NCBI GenBank assembly: GCA_016715245.1
Contig: JADKAS010000001.1
Coordinates: forward strand, 62,001 to 126,000
Direction: 5' to 3'
Length of the DNA: 64,000 bases
Source: Saprospiraceae bacterium
Lineage (GTDB): Bacteria > Bacteroidota > Bacteroidia > Chitinophagales > Saprospiraceae
A model generated the notes under the pieces. The model saw only the letters and a program-made list of their open reading frames with translations, did no database searches and had not been told where the DNA came from. Shown here piece by piece: positions 26,298 through 35,513 of the stretch; the stretch's first letter is position 1; every line of letters begins with the position of its first letter. Position numbers and translations under genes: made by a program.

Positions 26298-27777
26298 ATT
26301 GATATTTTTCAATGAGCGAACCAACTATTTTTGCGCTTCTGAGACATAAGGGAATGCCACCACCGGGATGAACGCTGCCACCGGTAAAATAAAGGTTTTT
26401 GATTTCTTTTGAAAAGTTTGGATGTCTCAAAAAAGCGGCCATGGCACTGTTGGAACTGGTTCCATATAAACTTCCTGTATGGCTAAGCGTCCTTTCCTGA
26501 ATAACTAAAGGATCAAGCGTTTCTTCAGACACTATCAGTGAAGCAATATCTGTTTTTAATATCGAACTCAGCTTATGAAGTACTTTGGTTTTTATAGTTT
26601 TTTTGAGCACTGCCCAGTCCTCATTTGTGTGGTGGAAAGTATTGACCATTACAAACCAGTTTTCCATACCCTCAGATGCATGTGAGGGATCCATTTTACT
26701 GGTGATATTTATATAAACTGTGGGATCTTCACATATTTTTTTATCGTTAAAAATAGAAGAAAACTCTTTTCTGTAATCATCACTAAAAAATATGTTGTGC
26801 AAACCCAGTTCTTTAAATATTTTTTTGATTCCCCAATAAAAAATAAAGGCACTTGAGGACCGTTCCTGTTTTAATATTTCTTTGGCTTTGGATTGATGAC
26901 CCAGTAACTTGTCATATACGTAATAAACATCCATATTTGAAATGACAATGTCTGCTTTTTTGAAAGTATTATTAACCATGATACCTTCAGCTTTATTTGC
27001 CTCAACTTTTATTTTCTGAACAAGAGATTCAAAGTAAAACTGTACACCTGTTTTTTTAGCCAGTAGTGTTAGAGCGCGCGTTATGGATATCATTCCGTTA
27101 TGGGGATAAAACGTGCCTTTTCCCAATTCCAGATGTGGTATCATGCTGAGCATTCCGGGGGCTTTGAAAGGATTACTTCCATTATAGGTAGCAAATCTGT
27201 CAAATAACTGGACCGTTTTCGGGTTGCTGAAACGATTTTTGTTGTAATCATGTAATGTGGAAAACAAATACGACCATTTCGTTTTTTGAAGCGCTTTTCC
27301 AACTTTTTTAAAAGGGAAAAGGCTGAGATCATGCAGGGAATAGTCCAGGAAAAGATGTCCTATATTTTCATAACTTTCTGCTGCATCCTTCGCATAGGAC
27401 AACAAATGCTTTCGGTTTTCGCCTAACTTGGTTTCAATTTCGTCTGCGAATAATGAAAGATCTGTATATGCTTTTAGGTTTGTACCATCGCTGTAAAAAT
27501 AGTGGCAAGAAACCGGGACCTCACTAAAGGTGAAATAATCATTTGGTTTTTCACCCGCCAGGTCAAAAAGTTCAAGTACATTTTCAGGTTCTGTAAACAG
27601 AGAAGGACCTGCGTCAAAATGAAAACCATCCTTTGAAAAAGAAGTCAGTTTTCCTCCGGCGAAATTATTTTTTTCATACACATCTACCTCATAACCGAGA
27701 AGTCGAACGCGGATTGCAGCAGCTATGCCGGCTATACCAGCTCCTATGACAATACATTTATTTGAGGTTTTAGTCAT
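26287..27777 (-). CDS. crtD: Carotenoid desaturase, CrtD-like (CrtI superfamily)
   Basis: A 496-residue FAD-dependent carotenoid desaturase. The dinucleotide-binding motif IVIGAGIAGIAAAIRV is at the N-terminus, followed by DGFHFDAGPSLFTEPEN; the C-terminal FAD motif is LYFTGGSVHPGGGIPLCL. The block ATYNGSNPFKAPGMLSMIPH and ELGKGTFYPHNGMISI are like those of 1-hydroxycarotenoid 3,4-desaturases. Pairing with cruF in one overlapping operon favours CrtD (3',4'-desaturase) over phytoene desaturase, but CrtI is the main alternative because the families are close. It acts at the inner membrane. Divergent from the crtA gene 102 bases away. Confidence 0.78.
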   Translation of the reverse strand: MTKTSNKCIVIGAGIAGIAAAIRVRLLGYEVDVYEKNNFAGGKLTSFSKDGFHFDAGPSLFTEPENVLELFDLAGEKPNDYFTFSEVPVSCHYFYSDGTNLKAYTDLSLFADEIETKLGENRKHLLSYAKDAAESYENIGHLFLDYSLHDLSLFPFKKVGKALQKTKWSYLFSTLHDYNKNRFSNPKTVQLFDRFATYNGSNPFKAPGMLSMIPHLELGKGTFYPHNGMISITRALTLLAKKTGVQFYFESLVQKIKVEANKAEGIMVNNTFKKADIVISNMDVYYVYDKLLGHQSKAKEILKQERSSSAFIFYWGIKKIFKELGLHNIFFSDDYRKEFSSIFNDKKICEDPTVYINITSKMDPSHASEGMENWFVMVNTFHHTNEDWAVLKKTIKTKVLHKLSSILKTDIASLIVSEETLDPLVIQERTLSHTGSLYGTSSNSAMAAFLRHPNFSKEIKNLYFTGGSVHPGGGIPLCLRSAKIVGSLIEKYQYAR

Positions 27778-27879
27778 TTCAAATTATAAAAGTGTTTCGA
27801 AACAATTGTTACAGGTGAATGTTTGCAGTAAATAGATTTAAAATGACTAATTTAATCTGAAATATGATTTTTACCTAGA

Positions 27880-28581
27880 ATGGCCTCAATATCTTCTCCA
27901 TATACTGTAATTGTTTTTTGTCGTTTTGAAGGATTTTTTTCGAAATTATTGGCATTGATGGCCATGGCTATAATTCCCCTAACCACCAAAAAAGCAGGGT
28001 ATCTTTTTTTTAAATTAATGGGAAGCGGAGGGGGATTAGGATTTGATATAAAACCTGATTTTGCAAGGTATAGTTATCTGTCAATTTGGGATTCAGAACA
28101 GGATTTTGTTCAATGTTTGCGCACAAACCTTGTTTTCGAGTTGTATCATTTTTTGGCGAAAGAAATTGAAGTATATCACCTTCAGCCAAAACAGGTTCAT
28201 GGTACATGGGGTGGCAAACAACCTTTTACCGTATTGGATACAGAAAATGACGGAAATCAATTGGCTGTCATCACAAGGGCAACCATCAAATGGAAAAATA
28301 TTCTGACCTTTCATAAACATGTTCCGGAAGTAAGCAGACTGGTTTCTGAAGCACCGGGCCATATTTTGTCTGTTGGAATAGGGGAGTGGCCCTTTAGGTT
28401 TCAGGCTACATTCTCCATATGGAAAACTATGAAAGATATGGAAAATTATGCCTATAAAAATGTGGCTCATGTAAATATGATTACAAAAACAAGGTCAATT
28501 GGTTGGTATAAAGAAGAAATGTTTGCCAGGTTTATTGTTCTTAAAAAATGGACTTTAAAAGGCAGTCCCCGGATAATCTGA
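27880..28581 (+). CDS. crtA: Spheroidene monooxygenase-like carotenoid oxygenase
   Basis: A 233-residue homologue of CrtA, the heme oxygenase that introduces a 2-keto group into acyclic carotenoids. Recognisable parts are KLMGSGGGLGFDIKPDFARY, YSYLSIWDSEQDF, ITRATIKWKNILTFHKHVP and FQATFSIWKTMKDMENYAY. It is divergent from crtD-cruF, so the three genes form a small carotenoid end-group modification locus. Backbone genes (crtE, crtB, crtY) are absent from the window. The actual product may be a 2-keto or other oxidised acyclic end; I cannot decide from sequence. The frame upstream has a stop, so ATG 27880 is the first usable start. Confidence 0.8.
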   Translation: MASISSPYTVIVFCRFEGFFSKLLALMAMAIIPLTTKKAGYLFFKLMGSGGGLGFDIKPDFARYSYLSIWDSEQDFVQCLRTNLVFELYHFLAKEIEVYHLQPKQVHGTWGGKQPFTVLDTENDGNQLAVITRATIKWKNILTFHKHVPEVSRLVSEAPGHILSVGIGEWPFRFQATFSIWKTMKDMENYAYKNVAHVNMITKTRSIGWYKEEMFARFIVLKKWTLKGSPRII

Positions 28582-28606
28582 CTTTTTTGATTTACCTTTA
28601 AAATTT

Positions 28607-30481
28607 TTATTGTACAAATTGCCACCTGACAGAAAACCTGAGTAATGGGTCCAGCCTTGGATAGTCCCTGACATCAAAGTTTTGTTTTTCGGAAAACCAT
28701 TGTCCCGCATTTTCAATGGATAATGAAATTCTGAACGTTTTAATTTTGGCATTCAGAATCAGGTCAAAGTCTGGAAAAAGTGGAAACTCAGAGGAGTTGT
28801 CTGTGAAAAACTGACCATGTAAGGGGCTGAAACCTACACCTTTATGAAGAGGAATAAACCTCGCTTCCCCGCCAATACTTAGCAATAAGGCTTTTTTGAA
28901 AATTTTTGGATTCCAGTAAAGTTGGTGAACACTGTACCACGTAGGAAGATGGTAAAGATTTTGGTTGAATATCTGAAAAAATATGCCGTGGTTAAAGTCA
29001 ATATTGGCTATTCGGATATTTTGAAAAATTTGAAGGGAGGTGTAAGTTAAAACTTGGTCGGATTGAGTACTTTCAATATCTATTCTTCCTTTTGGGTCGG
29101 AGACCGTTTGCCAAAAAACAGGATTGGTAGTTAAGTTTTGGATGGCGGAAATGGTTGTTTTGGTAAATGGTATTTTTAAAGTGCCATAAAATTTTGTTCC
29201 GAATGATTTTTTAAAAGATTTGATAAATAAAATTCTGTCATTCAAAATAAGATTTTCCTGTGCGTAAGTGGGTTCTGAAAGATAGATTTGTCCTCCTCCT
29301 TCCAGGATAGCCCATTTACCAATGTCAATATTCAGGGAAGATTCGATATTAAAATTTCCGGCATTATTTCCTATTCCGAGTAGTCCTTTTGTTTTTAGTA
29401 TAAGCGAATTAAAAAAGGGCAGGTCCCCTGAAAAAATCAATGAGATGTCTCTCCTTTTCCGTATTACACTCTGGTCATTGATGTTGAAGGCATCAAACTG
29501 AATTCCTGCCTTACCTTTTAACTCGGTATTGTTTTCACCATGGATAAATAAATTGACCATAGTGTGATCAATGTCAGTGTATCTTCTGACTCCCCGGACA
29601 TCAAATAGAAACGACCCGTAGTACGAGGTGTCTTGAGCTTTCGTAGCATGTGCATACTTAAAATAGGAAGGTTCAAAGTTGATGGTATTGTGAATAAACA
29701 ATTTCCATTTCTGGTTTCCTGCCAGTCTTAAATATTGTACAATAGAGTATGTTCTGGATTGATGTCTTGTCTGTGCATTTTCAATATTGGTGGGCACAGA
29801 ACCGCGTAATGGAAATGATATAAGATCACTTTCATTTTTAATACCACCGTTGTTTTTTTCATCCTGAACATGCTGAATGTAAGAAATAATAAAACTATAT
29901 CTATCTTTATTGCTCTGATACTTCATCCCTGTAGTCAGGTTTGTTGATTTCACGGATTGAGACCGATAAAATCCCTGTTGTGAAACCCTGAAATAATCCA
30001 GGCTAAAGTTCCAGCCATTTGCAAAAGGAATGGCCACTTTTGCTCCGGCTGAAAAATTGAGCTGGTTTGAAAACTGTGAAAAAAAAACTTCTGTCAGAGG
30101 TTGTTTTGAAGTATAAAACCGGTAATTCTGAAAGGTATACTTATAAGGTTGATAAGCTTCAAATCCGTGATTAAATATTAGATTGGGTTCTTGTTTGAAA
30201 AGCAAACGGTAAGCAGGTGAAAATAAATTTCCAAGTGTAATATGTTCATTTCCGAATTTTTTTGTTGGGTCGAACCTGCTGAATTCGTGTTGGATGTTTG
30301 TATCTGTTTCAATTTTTATCTGGTACTTGTCCTCAGGAGAAAAATAAGAAAAGGTCTTCATGGTTAATCCAGAGTGGGTTGAGTCCGAAGGGGTTGATTT
30401 AATTGTTTTAGTATCGGATTGAGCCTGCAGACAACGATTGAATAATATAATAGACAAACCTATAATGATCAACTTTTTCAA
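28607..30481 (-). CDS. Putative outer-membrane porin (DUF4289-type)
   Basis: An outer-membrane protein of 624 residues; signal peptide about residues 1-20 (ending RCLQAQ). The N-terminal ~60 residues are polar. They are followed by alternating amphipathic strands typical of a large beta-barrel, with LGNLFSPAYRLLFKQEP, FYTSKQPLTEVFFSQFSNQ and SVHQLYWNPKIFKKALLLS among the family-like parts. The C-terminus ends in aromatic-rich RFSVRWQFVQ, as needed for barrel assembly. It belongs to the Bacteroidota putative porin family; substrate is unknown. It is convergent with crtA and divergent from the respiratory locus. Confidence 0.75.
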   Translation of the reverse strand: MKKLIIIGLSIILFNRCLQAQSDTKTIKSTPSDSTHSGLTMKTFSYFSPEDKYQIKIETDTNIQHEFSRFDPTKKFGNEHITLGNLFSPAYRLLFKQEPNLIFNHGFEAYQPYKYTFQNYRFYTSKQPLTEVFFSQFSNQLNFSAGAKVAIPFANGWNFSLDYFRVSQQGFYRSQSVKSTNLTTGMKYQSNKDRYSFIISYIQHVQDEKNNGGIKNESDLISFPLRGSVPTNIENAQTRHQSRTYSIVQYLRLAGNQKWKLFIHNTINFEPSYFKYAHATKAQDTSYYGSFLFDVRGVRRYTDIDHTMVNLFIHGENNTELKGKAGIQFDAFNINDQSVIRKRRDISLIFSGDLPFFNSLILKTKGLLGIGNNAGNFNIESSLNIDIGKWAILEGGGQIYLSEPTYAQENLILNDRILFIKSFKKSFGTKFYGTLKIPFTKTTISAIQNLTTNPVFWQTVSDPKGRIDIESTQSDQVLTYTSLQIFQNIRIANIDFNHGIFFQIFNQNLYHLPTWYSVHQLYWNPKIFKKALLLSIGGEARFIPLHKGVGFSPLHGQFFTDNSSEFPLFPDFDLILNAKIKTFRISLSIENAGQWFSEKQNFDVRDYPRLDPLLRFSVRWQFVQ

Positions 30482-30872
30482 ATGTCCAAAATTTTTGCAA
30501 TATTACCATTTAAATTACATCCTTGCGGAAATCTTAATAAAATTTAACGTTGGTTTTCATATTTGCAAACTGTTTATCGTAAATATACATATATTCATTT
30601 TTTATATTAAAAAATATTAAATATGAAATTCCTTCAAATTTGCCACATAATATTTTAAAAATATTTAAATAAATTTATATAAAATCTTCATTTTTGACTT
30701 AATACAAAAAAACAAGCGTAGTGTATTAATTTAGATGAATTCTAAATAAATTAAAACTTGACGGAAAAATTCATTTTAATCAAAGACAATTATATTTTTG
30801 TGCTCAAATTTTAAGAAAATATTCACACTTTTTCTTACTCATAGGAATAACAAACCACAAAGATCTTCGACG
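30482..30872 (+). other. AT-rich leader of the ACIII operon
   Basis: Very AT-rich divergent region between the porin gene and actA. The only element I can support is the -7 box at 30793-30800. A longer frame upstream of the actA ATG (from 30798) would begin inside this box and lacks a signal peptide at its start. Confidence 0.5.
30793..30800 (+). promoter_or_regulatory. -7 element of the act-cox operon
   Basis: TATTTTTG (TAnnTTTG). The nearest TTG at 30758-30760 is 32 bases upstream, farther than the usual 17-23, so the -33 part is uncertain. Transcription would begin near 30806, leaving a 5' leader of about 65 bases. Confidence 0.45.
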
Positions 30873-31847
30873 ATGATTTACAAGCATCTGAAATTCAACT
30901 TAATACTGGCAATTATAAGTTTATTTGCCTTATCCTCACTTTCAGCACAGGTAAGCCCTGATGCCGGAAAAGAGCTTTTTAAAAGTTATTGTGCGGCATG
31001 TCACGCCAAAGACATGCGCTCTGCTGCTACAGGGCCTGCATTGGCAGGTGCCCAGGAGAGGTGGGGAGATGATGCCGCATTGTACGCATGGATAAGAAAT
31101 TCTCAGGCTTTAATAGCGGAAGGACACCCCAGAGCAGTTGAACTTTGGAACCAATACAAACCAACAGTGATGACGGCCTTTCCTAATCTTACTGACGATG
31201 AGATTGGATCTATGATGGCTTACATCAATGGGGTAGCGGACGGAACTTACGGAGCTCCTGCCAAAACGGATGCTGTAGCAAAAGGACCTGTAGAAGAGAA
31301 GAGTAATTTACCAATGTATCTCATCATTGCTGCTATTTTAGCTGGACTGTCTTTGCTGCTGACCAAAATTATATTAAATCTTAAACAAATTTCTGCTGCC
31401 AAAGAGGGTGAGGAATATGAGAAAAAAACCATCTGGCAGATTCTTACTTCAAAAGGAGTGGTTACTTTTCTGATTTTTGCAGCCGTTGTTTTGGGCTCTT
31501 ATACAACCGTAAACAATGCAACCAATCTGGGCAGACAGGAAGGTTACGCGCCCGATCAGCCTATCAAATTTTCGCATGAAACACATGCGGGTCTGCACAA
31601 AATTGATTGTCAATATTGTCATGATAGTGCAAGGAAGTCGAAACAGTCAAGTATTCCCAGTGCAAATACATGTATGAATTGTCATCGCGCCATCAAGGTC
31701 GGGTCACTATATGGAACCGCTGAAATTTCTAAAATATTTGCATCTATAGGTTATGACCCGACAACAAACACATATATTGAAAACTATGGCGCGAAATCGG
31801 AAGAAGAAATAAAAGCCATCTACACCAGATGGATGGGTGATCAGTAG
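30873..31847 (+). CDS. actA: ACIII subunit ActA, multiheme cytochrome c: N-terminal part up to an amber codon
   Basis: N-terminal 324 codons of ActA, the multiheme c-type cytochrome of Alternative Complex III. Start ATG 30873 gives a signal peptide ending ALSSLSAQ. A class I cytochrome c domain follows (YCAACHAKD), then a membrane helix (MYLIIAAILAGLSLLLTKII) and a second one (GVVTFLIFAAVVLGSYTTV), then two CxxCH motifs (CQYCH, CMNCH). Codon 325 is TAG (31845-31847), and the same frame continues at once into three further heme motifs, so the natural protein should be about 466 residues with six hemes. Pentaheme ActA is usual; the extra heme belongs to the N-terminal domain. A CAG to TAG change is the simplest cause. 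Confidence 0.85.
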   Translation: MIYKHLKFNLILAIISLFALSSLSAQVSPDAGKELFKSYCAACHAKDMRSAATGPALAGAQERWGDDAALYAWIRNSQALIAEGHPRAVELWNQYKPTVMTAFPNLTDDEIGSMMAYINGVADGTYGAPAKTDAVAKGPVEEKSNLPMYLIIAAILAGLSLLLTKIILNLKQISAAKEGEEYEKKTIWQILTSKGVVTFLIFAAVVLGSYTTVNNATNLGRQEGYAPDQPIKFSHETHAGLHKIDCQYCHDSARKSKQSSIPSANTCMNCHRAIKVGSLYGTAEISKIFASIGYDPTTNTYIENYGAKSEEEIKAIYTRWMGDQ

Positions 31848-31850
31848 AAA

Positions 31851-32273
31851 GTGGCTAAGGAACTGGCTGACCGTGATACAGAAGGAGTCAAAGTTGTCGA
31901 TAAACAATGGAGAGATCTGGTTAAGTCATTAACGAATGACCAGAAAAAACAAGTTCAGGGACCTATTGAATGGACAAGAATCCACAATTTACCGGATCAC
32001 GTATATTTTAACCATGCCCAACACGTAACCGTTGGTAAACTGCAATGTCAGACTTGTCACGGCAAAGTTGAAACCATGGAGGTACTTGCACAGGCATCTC
32101 CTCTTTCTATGGGATGGTGTATTAATTGTCACAGACAAACAGAAGTAAAATTTAAAGATAATCCTTATTATGCCGATTATACAAGATTCCATGAAGAATT
32201 GGCATCCGGGAAGAGGGAAAAAGTGACCGTCGCTGATATAGGCGGTCTTGAGTGTCAAAAGTGTCACTATTAA
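31851..32273 (+). CDS. actA: ActA C-terminal part, hemes 4-6, after the amber codon
   Basis: Continuation of the ActA frame, 140 codons if begun at the GTG at 31851. It carries CQTCH, CINCH and CQKCH, the last three heme sites of ActA, ending two residues after the last CxxCH. As a separate product it would lack a signal peptide and could not receive heme in the periplasm, so it can only work if the TAG is suppressed or is not really there. Treat with 30873-31847 as one gene. Confidence 0.8.
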   Translation: MAKELADRDTEGVKVVDKQWRDLVKSLTNDQKKQVQGPIEWTRIHNLPDHVYFNHAQHVTVGKLQCQTCHGKVETMEVLAQASPLSMGWCINCHRQTEVKFKDNPYYADYTRFHEELASGKREKVTVADIGGLECQKCHY

Positions 32274-32312
32274 TTTAAAAAATCCATAACATCATATAAT
32301 ATTTACTATATA

Positions 32313-35300
32313 ATGAAACATCAGATAGACAATATTTGGATAGGACAAAAAGATTTGGAAAACGATAAAGATTTTATTGCTGAATCCAATCTGGAAGTAT
32401 CTCAACAAGCTGTTACGGCCGCTGACATGACTGAACATCTTGCGGGAAACAGAAGGGATTTTTTAAAGTTTTTAGGATTTGGTCTTGGTGCAGCTACGGT
32501 AGCTGCCGGTTGTGACATTCCTGTAAAACGTGCGATACCTTACGTAGTTAAACCTGAGGCCATTGTTCCGGGTGTAGCTAATTATTACGCATCCAGTTTT
32601 GTAAACGGAGGTGATTTTTGTTCCATTCTTGTTAAAACAAGAGAGGGCAGACCTATTAAAATTGAAGGTAACGATTTATCTCCTCTGACTAAGGGAGGAA
32701 CTTCCGCCAGAACACAGGCGTCAGTATTAAGTCTTTACGATACAAACAGGGTTGCTTCTCCCTTGATGAAAGGCAATGAAGGTTGGAAAAGTTCCTCATG
32801 GGCAGATGTGGACAAGATGATGATGACGACTTGTCAGAGTTCAGGAAATATAAGAATTGTCTCTAACACCAATATGAGTCCAAGTTCCAAAAAAGCTTTG
32901 TCTGAATTTTCTGCCAAATATCCCAACGCAAAATGGGTAGTGTATGACCCTGTTTCTTATAGTGCATTGTTGGAAGCGAATGCTCAAAATTTCGGAAAAA
33001 GAGCGGTTCCTTCTTATCATTTTGATAAGGCAAACGTCATCGTTTCTTTTAATGCAGATTTTTTAGGCACCTGGATATCCCCAATAGAGTTTGCCGGTGA
33101 TTATATAAAGAACAGAAGAATAGATGATGTAACCAAAGCAAAAATGTCCAGACATATTCAGGTAGAAAGCCATATGTCTATGACAGGTTCCAATGCAGAC
33201 AATAGAATTCTGGTAAAACCATCCGAGCAGGGAGTGGCTATTGCTCATCTGTATAATACCATTGTAGGAGGAAATATCTCTACCTCAGGTCTTAATGACA
33301 AAGCCAAAAAAGCACTTACCAAAGTTGGCGGAGAGTTGAAGGCAAATCCGGGAGCCGGCCTCGTGGTATCAGGTTCAAATGTTGTTGCCGAACAATTAAT
33401 GGTCAACGCTATAAATAATGTTTTAGGTAATTATGGCACGACCATAAATATGTCGGTAACTTCCCATCAGGCACAAGGCAGTGATGCTGATTTTGCTGCA
33501 TTGGTTACAGAAATGAAAGCAGGAAGTGTAGATTTGATCATAGTGATGAATGCAAATCCGGCATATGATGCACCCATGGCGAAAGATTTTGCAGGAGCTC
33601 TGGCAAAGGTTAAAAATAAAGTTTCCTTCAATGGCACGGTAGATGAAACCACAGAATTGTGTGACATCATAGCTCCCGGACACCATTTTCTGGAAAGTTG
33701 GGGAGACGTGGAAGCAAAAGAAGGAATGTTTTCCTTAATACAACCTACTATTGCACCATTGTTTGACACAAGACAAGCAGAACTTTCACTTTTGATATGG
33801 GCGGAAAGTGCCAATGTGGACAAAATCAATCCTCAGCCTTATTACGAGTATGTTAAAAATAATTGGAAAAATACTGTTTTCCCGGTTCAGAATAAAGTTT
33901 CATCTTTTACTGGATTTTGGGATTCCTGTGTTCATGACGGTGTTTTTAATTTGGATAAAAGTTCAGGTTCCAATTCATTTACTGCGGTTACAATTTCAGG
34001 TGATATTACAAAACCGTCAGGAAAAGAGCTTGAAATTTCCTTTTTTGAAACGGTACACATCGGAAATGGACAATATGCTTCCAATCCATGGCTTATGGAG
34101 ATGCCTGACCCGGTCACACGTACAACCTGGGGGAATTATCTTGCCGTGCCTGTCAATTTTGACGGGGTCAAAACAATGGTTGGCTTTCAGGATCTTAAAG
34201 ATGGAGACCTGGTAGAATTAAATATTGGAGCATCTAAATATACAGTACCTGTTATGCAACAATTTGGTCAGATGCCGGGAACGGTAGCCATTGCTTTGGG
34301 GTACGGAAGAACAGGAGCAGGAGCCACCGGCAACAATATAGGTGTCAATATTAATCCGGATGTTTTATTAATGAACGGATATCGCCAGAATTTTAATACC
34401 AATGTCAGTATTAGTCAAAAAACGGGTGAAGAAAAAGATTTTTCTTGTGTGCAATACCACCACACTATCGGTGTAAAAGGAATTGACACAGCTACCGGAA
34501 AAGAAATCAATGCGGATGAGGCAGCACTTGTATTTTTTGATTATTTTACAGGAGTAAAGGGGTTTCAGGGAGCGTTAACAGAAAGATCAGTAGTGTATAC
34601 TGCCCATGTAAATGACCTTGCAAATAGTATTGAAGGCCTCACCAAAAAAAGAAAACATGCTCAGCATCTTAATGAGCAGCAAATATATCGCGGATTTGAC
34701 CATAATTATAAATTGGGTCATCATTGGGGAATGCATGTAGACCTTAATGCTTGTATAGGATGCGGTGCTTGTACGGTAGCTTGTATGGCGGAAAATAATG
34801 TACCTGTTGTAGGTAAACATGAAGTGGCAAGACACCATGAAATGTCCTGGTTGCGTATCGACAGATATTTTTACGGAGACGTTGAAAATCCGAATACAAT
34901 TTATCAACCCATGATGTGTCAGCATTGTGACAATGCTCCTTGTGAAAATGTTTGTCCTGTAAATGCGAGTAACCACTCTTCTGAAGGATTGAATCAAATG
35001 GCTTATAACAGATGTATCGGAACCCGATATTGTGCCAACAACTGTCCTTACAAAGTAAGGAGATTTAATTGGCTGGATTATACCACGGCAGATATATTCC
35101 CGGGCAATCAACCAAAAGTTGCAGCTGAAAGTACTCCATTTGGAGCCGATAACCTTACAAGAATGGTTTTAAATCCAGATGTGACAGTTCGATCCAGAGG
35201 TGTAATCGAAAAATGTAGCTTCTGTGTTCAAAGAATTCAGGAAGGAAAACTTGCAGCAAAAGTAGAAGGAAGGTCTTTGGTAGATGGGGACGTCAAGACT

Positions 35301-35483
35301 GCTTGTCAGACTTCTTGTCCTACAGGGGCGATTACTTTTGGAGACATGAATCATAAAGATGACTTATTGTCCAATAAGCTGGAGTCTCCGCTTAATTACA
35401 TAGCTCTGGAGGAAATCAATGTCAGGTCATCCGTTACCTACACCATGAAAGTGAATAACAGAGATAAATCATTAGACGCATAA
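32313..35483 (+). CDS. actB: ACIII subunit ActB, molybdopterin-oxidoreductase-like with Fe-S domain
   Basis: The large periplasmic subunit, 1056 residues, facing the membrane on the outer side. A twin-arginine signal, NRRDFLKFLGFGLGAATVAAG, begins at residue 46 and is followed by Cys67, a possible lipid-attachment site. Residues ~70-780 are a molybdopterin oxidoreductase-like domain which in known ACIII has no Mo cofactor. Residues ~800-1020 are the ferredoxin part with clusters CIGCGACTVAC, CQHCDNAPCENVCP, CIGTRYCANNCP and CSFCVQRI...CQTSCP, enough for four Fe-S clusters (three [4Fe-4S] and one [3Fe-4S] in known structures). It passes electrons from quinol towards the ActA hemes. Lies 40 bases after actA. 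Confidence 0.93.
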   Translation: MKHQIDNIWIGQKDLENDKDFIAESNLEVSQQAVTAADMTEHLAGNRRDFLKFLGFGLGAATVAAGCDIPVKRAIPYVVKPEAIVPGVANYYASSFVNGGDFCSILVKTREGRPIKIEGNDLSPLTKGGTSARTQASVLSLYDTNRVASPLMKGNEGWKSSSWADVDKMMMTTCQSSGNIRIVSNTNMSPSSKKALSEFSAKYPNAKWVVYDPVSYSALLEANAQNFGKRAVPSYHFDKANVIVSFNADFLGTWISPIEFAGDYIKNRRIDDVTKAKMSRHIQVESHMSMTGSNADNRILVKPSEQGVAIAHLYNTIVGGNISTSGLNDKAKKALTKVGGELKANPGAGLVVSGSNVVAEQLMVNAINNVLGNYGTTINMSVTSHQAQGSDADFAALVTEMKAGSVDLIIVMNANPAYDAPMAKDFAGALAKVKNKVSFNGTVDETTELCDIIAPGHHFLESWGDVEAKEGMFSLIQPTIAPLFDTRQAELSLLIWAESANVDKINPQPYYEYVKNNWKNTVFPVQNKVSSFTGFWDSCVHDGVFNLDKSSGSNSFTAVTISGDITKPSGKELEISFFETVHIGNGQYASNPWLMEMPDPVTRTTWGNYLAVPVNFDGVKTMVGFQDLKDGDLVELNIGASKYTVPVMQQFGQMPGTVAIALGYGRTGAGATGNNIGVNINPDVLLMNGYRQNFNTNVSISQKTGEEKDFSCVQYHHTIGVKGIDTATGKEINADEAALVFFDYFTGVKGFQGALTERSVVYTAHVNDLANSIEGLTKKRKHAQHLNEQQIYRGFDHNYKLGHHWGMHVDLNACIGCGACTVACMAENNVPVVGKHEVARHHEMSWLRIDRYFYGDVENPNTIYQPMMCQHCDNAPCENVCPVNASNHSSEGLNQMAYNRCIGTRYCANNCPYKVRRFNWLDYTTADIFPGNQPKVAAESTPFGADNLTRMVLNPDVTVRSRGVIEKCSFCVQRIQEGKLAAKVEGRSLVDGDVKTACQTSCPTGAITFGDMNHKDDLLSNKLESPLNYIALEEINVRSSVTYTMKVNNRDKSLDA

Positions 35484-35513
35484 TTTTTTAAAGACAAAAA
35501 CAAAATACAAATA

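Noticed and set aside
31845..31847. Recoding of TAG as a sense codon, based on the amber in actA
   Set aside because: TAG ends several other good genes (MoxR ATPase, peroxiredoxin, short subunit III, pentapeptide protein), so genome-wide reassignment is not credible.
34587..35111. 174-codon minus-strand frame
   Set aside because: Antisense to the ActB Fe-S region, which carries the conserved cysteine motifs.
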